DNA from: JAWRCU01 sp033542235
Lineage (GTDB): Bacteria; Pseudomonadota; Alphaproteobacteria; Rhizobiales; Rhizobiaceae
DNA: 64,000 nucleotides
Direction: 5' to 3'
Assembly (NCBI RefSeq): GCF_033542235.1
Contig: NZ_JAWRCU010000014.1
Location: 1 to 64,000 of the forward strand
The notes below the pieces were generated by a model. It searched no databases and was not told the origin of the DNA. It saw only the letters and a program-made list of their open reading frames with translations. The translations under genes and the position numbers were made by a program. Positions 33,656-41,707 of the stretch are shown here, one piece after another; position 1 is the first letter of the stretch, and each line of letters opens with the position of its first letter.

Positions 33656-35131
33656 ATGGGAGCACATCTGTCGACCACTGTCGCGGAAGGCCGTGCATTC
33701 ATGCAGCTGGTTGACGGCAAGGCGGCGGATTCGCTTTCGGGCGAACGCATCGATGTCGTTTGCCCGTCAGATGGGCGGAGCTTTGCGTCGATCCCAGCCT
33801 CGGGCAAGGCCGACATCGACCGCGCCGTGGCCGCCGCCCGAACCGCTTTCGCGACCGCGAGCTGGGCGCGTATGCCGGCTTTGGAGCGCGGCCGCCGCCT
33901 CACGAGGCTCGGCCTGCTTGTCGAGAAGAACGCGAGCGAGCTTGCAGCCCTGGAATCCCGCGACACGGGCAAGCCGGTGCGGCAAGGCCGAGCCGACGTC
34001 AACGCCTCGCTGCGCTACTTCGAGTTCTACGGCGGCGCGGCCGACAAGATTCACGGCGACACGATCCCATTCCTCGACGGCTACACGGCGCTGACGCTCC
34101 GGGAGCCGCATGGTGTGGTTGCAGGCATCATCCCCTGGAACTATCCGCTCCAGATCCTCTCACGCGTCGTCGGCGCGGGGCTCTCGATGGGCAACACGCT
34201 GGTCGTGAAGCCTGCCGAGGACGCTTCGCTCACCGCGATCCGAATGGCGGAACTCGCGCTGGAGGCAGGCTTTCCCGAGGGCGTGTTCAACGTCGTCACC
34301 GGCACGGGGCGCGAGGCCGGCGCTGCGCTCGCCGGTCATCCCGGCATCGACTACGTCACTTTCACCGGCTCTCCGCCGACCGGTACGGCGATCCAGCAGG
34401 CGGCGGCGGTCAATAACCGCGGCGTCACCATGGAGCTTGGTGGGAAATCACCGCAGATCGTCTTTGCCGATGCCGACATTGAGAAGGCTGTGCCCGTGCT
34501 CGTCAACGCCATCATCCAGAACGGTGGCCAGACCTGCTCGGCCGGCAGCCGCATCCTGATCGAACGACCCGCCTATGAAGAGGTCGCTGCCCGGCTCGCA
34601 GAGCGGTTCGAGAAGCTCGTCGCCGGGCCTCATGACGCTGACCTCGATCTCGGCGCCTTGATCAGTGCCAGGCAGAAGGTGCGCGTGGCTCAGATGGTCG
34701 CCGAGGCCGAACGAGCCGGAACAAAAGTGCTCGCGCGCGGAGCGATTCATTCCGAGGCGCCGGCCAGCGGCCACTATTTCGCGCCGGTCCTGTTCGGCGA
34801 GGTGAATCCGGAATCGCATCTGGCTCAGGACGAGGTGTTCGGACCGGTGCTTGCGCTCCTTGCCTTCGAGACCGAAGAGCAGGCGATCGAGCTCGCGAAT
34901 TCGACCGACTATGGCTTGATCGCCGGGGTCTGGACCAGGGACGGCGCGCGTCAGCACCGCGTCGCCAAGCGGGTCCGTGCCGGCCAGGTCTTCGTCAACG
35001 CCTATGGGGCGGGCGGCGGCGTCGAGCTTCCCTTCGGCGGCTTCGGCAAATCCGGCCACGGCCGCGAGAAGGGCTTCGAGGCTCTCTATGACATGTCGGC
35101 CACCAAGACGGTCGTGTTCAACCATGGGTAG
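33656..35131 (+). CDS. aldehyde dehydrogenase (betaine-aldehyde dehydrogenase-like)
   Basis: This 491-residue enzyme has the standard catalytic set: Asn in IPWNYP, Glu in MELGGKSP and Cys in GGQTCSAG. The FTGSPPTG and FGPVLALL motifs and the C-terminal ELPFGGFGKSGHGREKG are typical. The substrate class resembles gamma-aminobutyraldehyde/betaine aldehyde enzymes, but the exact aldehyde is not certain. GAGGAG lies about ten bases before the ATG. The SDR gene at 35369 follows on the same strand after a RIME-like palindrome, and the two may act in one oxidation route. Confidence 0.9.
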   Translation: MGAHLSTTVAEGRAFMQLVDGKAADSLSGERIDVVCPSDGRSFASIPASGKADIDRAVAAARTAFATASWARMPALERGRRLTRLGLLVEKNASELAALESRDTGKPVRQGRADVNASLRYFEFYGGAADKIHGDTIPFLDGYTALTLREPHGVVAGIIPWNYPLQILSRVVGAGLSMGNTLVVKPAEDASLTAIRMAELALEAGFPEGVFNVVTGTGREAGAALAGHPGIDYVTFTGSPPTGTAIQQAAAVNNRGVTMELGGKSPQIVFADADIEKAVPVLVNAIIQNGGQTCSAGSRILIERPAYEEVAARLAERFEKLVAGPHDADLDLGALISARQKVRVAQMVAEAERAGTKVLARGAIHSEAPASGHYFAPVLFGEVNPESHLAQDEVFGPVLALLAFETEEQAIELANSTDYGLIAGVWTRDGARQHRVAKRVRAGQVFVNAYGAGGGVELPFGGFGKSGHGREKGFEALYDMSATKTVVFNHG

Positions 35132-35172
35132 TTGATATGACTGCAGTTTTGTCGATGGCTGCGCTCTTTCGC

Positions 35173-35326
35173 GCCCCCCTGTGTCCTGCCGGACATCTCC
35201 CCCACAAGGGGGGAGATCGGACGGCCGCTTTGATTTCGCTAATCGCCGCCGCAGAACAAGCGCCGTCAAAAATGAAGGCCAATCTCCCCCCTTGTGGGGG
35301 AGATGTCCGGCAGGACAGAGGGGGGC
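35173..35326. repeat. RIME-like composite palindrome, copy 2
   Basis: Arms of about 45 bases (35173-35217 and 35282-35326) are almost perfectly inverted. Each includes its own ATCTCCCCC...GGGGGAGAT hairpin. The centre CGCTTTGATTTCGCTAATCGCC...CAAGCGCCGTCAAAAA matches copy 1 at 28435-28631 closely, while the outer arms do not. It lies between the aldehyde dehydrogenase and SDR genes. Confidence 0.75.
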
Positions 35327-35368
35327 AACGTAGGGCGCCCAACTCGCCAATCAAAGTGGAGGTTCACG

Positions 35369-36118
35369 ATGACCCGCCTCAAGGACAAGGTTGCAATCAT
35401 CACCGGTGCCGCGTCCGGCTTCGGCGAGGGCATGGCGCGGCGTTTTGCCGAGGAGGGGGCGCAGGTCGTCGTCGCAGACCTCAATGGCGAGGGTGCTGAG
35501 CGCGTCGCTCGCAATATCGGCGAAACGGCTGTGCCGGTCACTGCTGACGTGTCGAAGAAATCCGGCACCGACGAAATGGTTGGCGCCGCGCTCGCAAAAT
35601 TCGGCCGCATCGACGTCATGGTCAACAATGCGGGCTTCACCCACCGCAATGGCGACATGCTGAAGGTCGATGAGCAGACGTTCGATCTGATCACGGCCGT
35701 CAATATGAAGGCGATCTACCATTCCACGCTTGCTGTCGTTCCGCTCATGGAAAAACAGGGCGGCGGCGTGATCATCAACACCGCCTCGACTGCAGGGCTG
35801 AGGCCGCGGCCCGGCCTTACCTGGTACAACGCCTCGAAAGGCTGGGTGATCACCGCGACCAAGTCGATGGCGGTGGAGCTCGCGCCGAAAAAGATCCGCG
35901 TGAACTGCCTCTGTCCGGTCGCCGGCGAAACCGGCATGCTGGAACTCTTCATGGGCGAGGACACGCCCGAGAGGCGTGCCCTGTTCCGCGCCTCCGTGCC
36001 GCTTGGCCGTCTCTCGACGCCCCTCGACATTGCCAATGCAGCGCTCTGGCTCGCCTCCGACGAGGCCGAGTTCATTACCGGCGTGGCGCTGGAAGTCGAC
36101 GGCGGTCGCTGTATCTGA
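35369..36118 (+). CDS. short-chain dehydrogenase/reductase
   Basis: This 249-residue classical SDR starts at ATG 35369 behind GTGGAGG. It has the cofactor motif GAASGFGEG, the NNAG motif, serine of NTASTAG and the catalytic YNASK. The ending ITGVALEVDGGRCI is typical. Asp in VVADLN after the second strand suggests NAD preference. It would oxidise or reduce a hydroxyl/keto substrate together with the upstream aldehyde dehydrogenase. An FabG role is unlikely away from fatty acid genes. Confidence 0.92.
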   Translation: MTRLKDKVAIITGAASGFGEGMARRFAEEGAQVVVADLNGEGAERVARNIGETAVPVTADVSKKSGTDEMVGAALAKFGRIDVMVNNAGFTHRNGDMLKVDEQTFDLITAVNMKAIYHSTLAVVPLMEKQGGGVIINTASTAGLRPRPGLTWYNASKGWVITATKSMAVELAPKKIRVNCLCPVAGETGMLELFMGEDTPERRALFRASVPLGRLSTPLDIANAALWLASDEAEFITGVALEVDGGRCI

Positions 36119-36209
36119 AGGCAGGAATTCGAAGGGCGCAGGCAAGGTGCGGCCTTTGACGGATGCGTGTAGAAAAGAAAGCAGCCGTCATCCATTTGTC
36201 GCTATTGGG

Positions 36210-38054
36210 ATGCTTTCGGGTGATGCGGCAGCTTGTCCTCTCATGAACGTTCTTCCCCAGGCCCTCGATGCCGGCAATCTTCGTCAGATCGCGCAGTCGG
36301 CGTACAGGCTGCGTCAGGCCCGCGCGACCATGATCGTCATCATTGCCTGTGCAGTCGGGGTGATTGCCGGCGCGCTTGTCACCGGCATGAGCTGGCTTGT
36401 TCAGGCAATGCACTGGCTGCTGTTCGACTTGCCGACCGGGGCGCGGCTTTCCGCAATGTTCTCTCTCTCGCATCCGACGCAGGCGCTCGTGCCGGCGGTC
36501 GGAGGGGCGCTGATGGGCCTCAGCATCCTCTATCTGCGTCGGTACCGGTTTCGAGCGCCTATCGACCCGATCGAAGCGAACGCGCTGCACGGCGGCAGGA
36601 TGTCGCTGACGGACACCTTCATCGTTGGGCTGCAGACAATCGTATCGAGCGGGTTTGGAGCTTCGGTCGGCCTTGAGGCGGGTTACACTCAGGTCGGGTC
36701 CGGCATCGCGTCATGGGCCGCGCGAACATTGGGCCTGCGCAGGTCGGACGTGAGGCTCCTGGTGGGCTGTGGCTCTGCCGGCGCCATCGGCGCAGCCTTC
36801 GGGGCGCCCCTGACGGGTGCCTTCTACGGGTTCGAGCTGGTCATCGGCGTTTATTCGGTCGCCAACGTCGCGCCGGTGCTGGCGGCAGCGCTTTGCGCGT
36901 CGCTGACCGCCACCCTGCTCGGCGCCATCCAATTCCCGATCGAAGTCGGCGCCCCCTCGCCGATACCCCCAACACATTATCTGCCGTTCATCCTGCTAGG
37001 ATTGGCGGCCGGCGGCGTTTCGATCGTGATGATGCGGCTGGTGACGCTGACGGAGGAGCTGTTCAAGCGAATATCCATAGACGCCTCGCTGCGGCCTCTG
37101 ATGGGCGGATGCGTCGTCGGCATTCTGGCGCTCGTGACGCCGCAGGTACTTTCGAGCGGGCATGGCGCGCTGCACCGCGAGCTCGCCATGAATTATGGGT
37201 TTACCGTCATCGCCGAGCTCTTCCTTCTGAAGCTGCTTGCTTCGGCCGTCTCGATCGGGTCCGGCTTTCGCGGCGGGCTTTTCTTCGCCTCCCTGTTCCT
37301 CGGCGCTCTGTTCGGCAAGATCTTTGCCGTGGCCACGGCAGTCGCGGCGCCCAGCCTGACGATCGATCCGACCATGGCAGCGGTGGTCGGGATGACGTCG
37401 GTGGCCGTCGGCATTGTCGGCGGGCCGCTGACGATGACGTTCCTGGCGCTGGAATCGAGCGGCGACTTGACGCTGACCGGCGTGGTTCTGGCTGCGGCAA
37501 TCGTCTCGACTGTGCTGGTGCGCGAGGCCTTCGGCTACTCGTTCTCGACGTGGCGGTTCCATCTGAGGGGCGAGACGATCCGCAGCGCCCACGACATCGG
37601 CTGGATGCGCAGTCTCACGGTCGGGACGATGATGCGCAGCGATATCCGCACGGTGGACGCCGAGATGACGCTCGAAGCCTTCGAGAAGGAGTTTCCGCTC
37701 GGCTCGACCCAGCGGGTCGTCGCGGTAGACGAGCACAAGCGCTATGTCGGAATGCTGATCGTCGCGGACCTTTATGCCGAACGCCCGGACGAGGCATCCG
37801 GAACGGCGAGCGTAGGCTCTTTCGCGAAATACCAGGACACGGTGCTGGTACCGAGCATGAACGTCAAATCCGCGGCCGATGCCTTTGCTCGAGCGGGCAG
37901 CGAGGAGCTCGCCGTCGTCGCGGATTTGACCGAGCGGCGGGTCGTCGGCCTCCTCACCGAAAGTCATCTGATGCGGCGCTATGCCGAGGAGCTCGAGAAG
38001 GCGAGCCGCGACATCTCGGGCGAATCCCTGGGCAGTGTCATGGGGCCCGGCTAG
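36210..38054 (+). CDS. CLC-family chloride channel/antiporter with C-terminal CBS domains
   Basis: The protein is 614 residues from ATG 36210; ATG 36243 is an alternative, and neither has a clear ribosome binding site. About ten membrane helices form the CLC core. The gating-glutamate region appears as GASVGLEAGYTQVG in place of GREGPTVQ, and GSGFRGGLFFAS matches the GxFxP-type filter region. CBS domains follow from about residue 470 (VGTMMRSDIRTV, RRVVGLLTESHLM). Function is chloride flux or chloride/proton exchange across the inner membrane. Confidence 0.88.
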   Translation: MLSGDAAACPLMNVLPQALDAGNLRQIAQSAYRLRQARATMIVIIACAVGVIAGALVTGMSWLVQAMHWLLFDLPTGARLSAMFSLSHPTQALVPAVGGALMGLSILYLRRYRFRAPIDPIEANALHGGRMSLTDTFIVGLQTIVSSGFGASVGLEAGYTQVGSGIASWAARTLGLRRSDVRLLVGCGSAGAIGAAFGAPLTGAFYGFELVIGVYSVANVAPVLAAALCASLTATLLGAIQFPIEVGAPSPIPPTHYLPFILLGLAAGGVSIVMMRLVTLTEELFKRISIDASLRPLMGGCVVGILALVTPQVLSSGHGALHRELAMNYGFTVIAELFLLKLLASAVSIGSGFRGGLFFASLFLGALFGKIFAVATAVAAPSLTIDPTMAAVVGMTSVAVGIVGGPLTMTFLALESSGDLTLTGVVLAAAIVSTVLVREAFGYSFSTWRFHLRGETIRSAHDIGWMRSLTVGTMMRSDIRTVDAEMTLEAFEKEFPLGSTQRVVAVDEHKRYVGMLIVADLYAERPDEASGTASVGSFAKYQDTVLVPSMNVKSAADAFARAGSEELAVVADLTERRVVGLLTESHLMRRYAEELEKASRDISGESLGSVMGPG

Positions 38055-38142
38055 TCTTTCCAAGAAGACTTGAGTGCGTCTTAGAGCCTTCTGCTTTTAG
38101 GTCGACGCAGCCAGCGTCAAACGGCTTGCACAAAACTCTATG

Positions 38143-39543
38143 CTACGCCGCCATCCTCTCCCTCTTTGGCCGATACCACACGTCGACCAGCGCGTCGCGC
38201 CCGCGTACGGCCACCGCGCCGTGATTGATGAAACCGGCGGAAGCTTGATGGTCGCCCGCAGCGATAGCCGCCTCTATCACGGCAGCACCGACGCAGATCT
38301 CGGCATCGAGCTCGCGGCAGAGATTCTGCAGCCGGCTCGCTACGTTGCAGGTGTCGCCGACGGCGGCGAAGGAAAGGTTGCGCTCACTGCCGATCGCGCC
38401 GATCACAACTGGCCCGAACTGGCAGCCCACGCGTATGTCGATCGGCTCGGCGCCTGCTGCTGCTCGCTCGTCGTTCCATTCGTCGAGCGCCAAGATCATC
38501 GCGCGCGTAGCTCTCAGCGCCCGCGCCGCATCATCCGGGGCCGGGTTCGGCACGCCGAAGGTCGCCATAATGCAGTCGCCGATATAATTGTCGACAGTTC
38601 CCTTATGGTCGAAGACCACGGCTTCCATGCGCCGGTGGAACTCGCGCAGCAACTGGAACACCTGCTCGGCCGGATGGTCCTCCGTGTAGGCCGTAAAGCC
38701 GATGATATCGGCAAAAATCACGGCGAGGTCTTGCCGGCGGATCGGCCCGAACGGTTCGTCGGCGGCGGCAAGGACATCGACGACATTGGGCGAGAAATGC
38801 CGTGAGAGATTGTACCTCGCCCGTTCCGCCTTGGTGTACTCGTCGGCCAGGTTGCGGGCCCTCAGCACGACGGTACCTATGATTCCCGCTACGATCAGGA
38901 TGAGCGCGACGTTGACCACCTGCTCCGTGACGTTGACGAAGTTCGGGTCGAGATAGAGCCGCATCCACTCCTTGGGGTCGAAATGCTGGTGGAACAGGTT
39001 CGGCACGATGGATTGTGGTCGCTCCGCCACCCACAGCACAGCCAGCCCCCAGGAGATTGCGGCAGCCGTGCCGAGATAGACTGCGTAGCGCACCGAAAGG
39101 CTGAGCGCGCCGAGGCAGATGAAGATGAGCAGATATTTGAACCCGCCTTCGCGCAAGGCAATCGCCGCCGGCGGTTCGAATTCCGCGAAGGGGCTGGGCG
39201 CAACCATCAGGAAGGTGAGCAGCACGATGTCTAAGACGCCGAGGATCAGGCCGATCGGCATCTTGCGCTTTCCTGCGATCGCCAGCCGGTAGGAGAAGAG
39301 CCCGGTCAGGAAGAAAACGGCGAGCGCAGACAGCACATAGAGCATCTGCGCGTCCCACTTGAAGACGAGGATGATTACCAGTGCGATCGCCGCGAGCGCC
39401 CCGTTGCGCGCCCAGAACTGCAGCCGCGCGCCCTCGTTCTCGGTCGAGGCAATCAGCGCCCTGAGCCGGTTCCTGCGCCGCTCATCAAGTGATTGTCCGG
39501 CTCGTTTCGCCACTGCGGATCTGCTCTGTTCGAAAACTCGCAC
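38143..39543 (-). CDS. membrane-bound class III adenylate/guanylate cyclase
   Basis: This 466-residue protein has about six hydrophobic segments in residues 45-230, then a class III catalytic domain (about 265-430). The latter has FADIIGFTAYTE with the two metal-binding aspartates and GDCIMATFG, and the nucleotide-specificity and transition-state region VGDTCNVASRLQ. It probably makes cAMP in response to a membrane signal; multiple cyclases of this kind are normal in rhizobia. The start is a GTG at 39543 with GAGGCGG upstream. Confidence 0.88.
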   Translation of the reverse strand: MRVFEQSRSAVAKRAGQSLDERRRNRLRALIASTENEGARLQFWARNGALAAIALVIILVFKWDAQMLYVLSALAVFFLTGLFSYRLAIAGKRKMPIGLILGVLDIVLLTFLMVAPSPFAEFEPPAAIALREGGFKYLLIFICLGALSLSVRYAVYLGTAAAISWGLAVLWVAERPQSIVPNLFHQHFDPKEWMRLYLDPNFVNVTEQVVNVALILIVAGIIGTVVLRARNLADEYTKAERARYNLSRHFSPNVVDVLAAADEPFGPIRRQDLAVIFADIIGFTAYTEDHPAEQVFQLLREFHRRMEAVVFDHKGTVDNYIGDCIMATFGVPNPAPDDAARALRATRAMILALDEWNDERAAAGAEPIDIRVGCQFGPVVIGAIGSERNLSFAAVGDTCNVASRLQNLCRELDAEICVGAAVIEAAIAAGDHQASAGFINHGAVAVRGRDALVDVWYRPKRERMAA

Positions 39544-39637
39544 GGCGATTCGACCGCCTCAAGAATTGGCGACACCATACGCTGGCGAAACGATTTTGGA
39601 AGGCCGCCAGCGTCCGGAGCCCACGCTTCGGCCTTGG

Positions 39638-40099
39638 TCAGGCCGGACGCGCGCCACTCTCGGCATATTCCTGCATAAGTCCCTGGTAGCTGGAGAATTC
39701 CGGCTCGGTCTCGAAGCTATGTACCGCGCCGGTCGCGGCCCAGGGCAGCTTTTCCGCCGTCCAGACCTCGATGAAGGGCGCAAACCAGCCGTGCTCGTCC
39801 AGCATTGACGGCCTCAGATTGACGAAATCGAAGCCTTCCGGCCGGGTGAACATCCAGGTTTTGCAGTACCAGCAGAAATAATGGTGCGTCGGGCCATGCA
39901 GTCCGCCGATCACAGGCTCGCCGTCGGTAACAGCGAAGCCGTCGCTCGGCATCGTCAGCGACAGAGAGAAGGCGCTCGAGCTCATTTTTTGGCAGCCGCG
40001 GCAATGACAGGCGGCGGCCATCAATGGCGGCTTCGTGACCTCGAAACGGATGCGACCACACCGGCACCCGCCGCTCCACGGCAGTTTCCAGTCATGCAT
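39638..40099 (-). CDS. GFA/CENP-V-family zinc protein
   Basis: This 153-residue protein has the cysteine pattern of the glutathione-dependent formaldehyde-activating family: GGCRCG, CHCRGCQK and YFCWYCKTW, which bind two zinc ions. Many family members are not formaldehyde enzymes, so the reaction is not assigned. It lies downstream of the thioredoxin-fold pair on the same strand, separated by a dispersed repeat. Confidence 0.85.
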   Translation of the reverse strand: MHDWKLPWSGGCRCGRIRFEVTKPPLMAAACHCRGCQKMSSSAFSLSLTMPSDGFAVTDGEPVIGGLHGPTHHYFCWYCKTWMFTRPEGFDFVNLRPSMLDEHGWFAPFIEVWTAEKLPWAATGAVHSFETEPEFSSYQGLMQEYAESGARPA

Positions 40100-40136
40100 G
40101 ACGGTCTCCCATGATCGAACCGAACACGAATTTAGG

Positions 40137-40180
40137 GCATGATCCCGAAAAAGTTACCGAGTTTTCGGAAAGATCATTCA
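40137..40180. repeat. dispersed palindromic element
   Basis: GCATGATCCCGAAAAAGTTACC and then GTTTTCGGAAAGATCATTC form the same palindrome as at 62377-62421, in the same orientation with a few changes. It lies between the GFA gene and the thioredoxin-fold pair. Confidence 0.7.
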
Positions 40181-40297
40181 GCCGAAATGGGATGAATGAC
40201 TCGACTGAATTCGCCCTGCTCTAGCGCAGGCGACACGCCCTTCCCGCCGTGGGAGCAGCGTGTAAACTTCGTTCCCTCTGCTCGACCAATCAGCTCG

Positions 40298-40975
40298 CTA
40301 TGCCACGCGCGAGGCGACCGACATCAATTCGTCCGAGGTCGGCGTCCCAAACATGTAACGGCCGCCCTCGGCAACTTCAGTGAACGTCCAGCGCACGATG
40401 CCCTCGCGGTCGAGGAGGAAATGACCGACAAGCTGTCCCTTGCCGGTGGTTTCCATCTGCTGGTCAGCCTCCGTGAATTCATATTTGTCCTTCTTGTCGA
40501 GAAACTCCCCGGCCTCAAAGGAGCCCATGGGGCCGGGCAACTCGCCTGGGAGGTCGACCCGGAATGCGGCCGCGTCGGCCATGGACACCTTGTATGGCCA
40601 GGCGGTCTCGCTCTCGGTGAATTCGAGATTGGGCAAGCCAAACGCCTGATGTGAAACGCGCTCCGGGTCCGAAGCGGCAATCAGGTCAGGCATCGGATGG
40701 TAGCGAAAATAGAGCCGCGCCCGTTCGATGGGCGTGTTGACCACGGTCAGATTCTCAATGCCCCGTTCGCGCAACGCTGGCGTTAGCTGCGAGAGCGCGG
40801 CTATATGGCGCCGGCAGAACGGGCAGTGCAGGCCGCGGAAGAGCCCGACGAGCAGCGGTTTCTGGCCGCGAAAATCGTCGATGGCGATCTTGCCGTCGCG
40901 TGTGATTGCGTCGAGCACAACGTTGGGCGCCCGCTCGCCCGGCTGCAGTGGTCCAATATCGATACGCTCCGGCAT
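40298..40975 (-). CDS. thioredoxin-fold peroxiredoxin-like protein, paralogue B
   Basis: This 225-residue AhpC/TSA-like protein has a CPFC redox motif in FRGLHCPFCRRHI. It is a close tandem copy of the gene at 41010-41690: the first about 100 residues are nearly the same, while the C-terminal half has drifted. It starts at ATG 40975 with AGAGGA upstream, 34 bases after the stop of its twin. The family is unassigned; it could be a peroxidase or a disulfide-exchange protein. FLLDREGIVRWTF is shared with bacterioferritin-comigratory-type peroxiredoxins. Confidence 0.8.
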   Translation of the reverse strand: MPERIDIGPLQPGERAPNVVLDAITRDGKIAIDDFRGQKPLLVGLFRGLHCPFCRRHIAALSQLTPALRERGIENLTVVNTPIERARLYFRYHPMPDLIAASDPERVSHQAFGLPNLEFTESETAWPYKVSMADAAAFRVDLPGELPGPMGSFEAGEFLDKKDKYEFTEADQQMETTGKGQLVGHFLLDREGIVRWTFTEVAEGGRYMFGTPTSDELMSVASRVA

Positions 40976-41009
40976 CTGAACGTCCTCTGGATATCGCCGC
41001 AGGAGCGGC

Positions 41010-41690
41010 CTAATGCGCAAGTTGCGAGGCCGCCGACATCAATTCTTGCGAATTCGGCGCGCCGAACATGTTGTGTCCGCCTTCGGCGGTCTCGTTGAAG
41101 GTCCAACGCACAATACCTTCTCTGTCGAGGAGAAACTGACCTGTCATCTGGGCGACTCCAGTCGCAATCATCTCCTGATCCGCCTCTCTGATTTCGTAGT
41201 CGTCCTTCCTGTTGAGGTATTCCATGGCTGAAAATGGGTCCATGGGCTCGGGCAATTCCCCTGGAATATCGAGGCGCATAGAGGTCACGACTTCCGAGCT
41301 GACCTTGTATGGCCAAGCAGTCTCATTCTCGGTGACCTGCAAATTGGGCAGGCCGAATGCCCGATGCGCAGCACGCTCTGGATCGGCAGCCGCAAGCAAC
41401 GCCGGCATCGGATGGTAACGGAAATAGAGCCGCGCCCGTTCAATCGGTGTGTTGACGACCGTTAGGCTCTCCACGCCTTTCTCGCGCAGCGAGGGCGCCA
41501 ATTTTGACAATGCCGTGATGTGGCGGCGGCAGAACGGGCAGTGCAGGCCGCGAAACAGCCCGATCAGCAAGGCCTTCTGACCGCGAAAGTCGTCGATGGC
41601 GATCTTGCCGTCGCGCGTGATTGCGTCGAGCACGACATTCGGTGCCCGGTCGCCCGGCTGCAGCGGTCCAATATCGATATCCTCGGACAT
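41010..41690 (-). CDS. thioredoxin-fold peroxiredoxin-like protein, paralogue A
   Basis: This 226-residue twin of the protein encoded at 40298 carries the same CPFC motif and FLLDREGIVRWTF. It starts 17 bases after the end of the large cyclase/ATPase gene, so the three genes probably form one minus-strand operon. This links a redox protein pair to a cyclic-nucleotide or sensory ATPase protein, which is unusual. The function is inferred only from the fold. Confidence 0.8.
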   Translation of the reverse strand: MSEDIDIGPLQPGDRAPNVVLDAITRDGKIAIDDFRGQKALLIGLFRGLHCPFCRRHITALSKLAPSLREKGVESLTVVNTPIERARLYFRYHPMPALLAAADPERAAHRAFGLPNLQVTENETAWPYKVSSEVVTSMRLDIPGELPEPMDPFSAMEYLNRKDDYEIREADQEMIATGVAQMTGQFLLDREGIVRWTFNETAEGGHNMFGAPNSQELMSAASQLAH

Positions 41691-41707
41691 TCCGAATCTC
41701 CTCCCGG

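Noticed and set aside
41010..41690. The tandem thioredoxin-fold genes as an assembly duplication
   Set aside because: The C-terminal halves differ at many positions, so they are true diverged paralogues and not a duplicated read.
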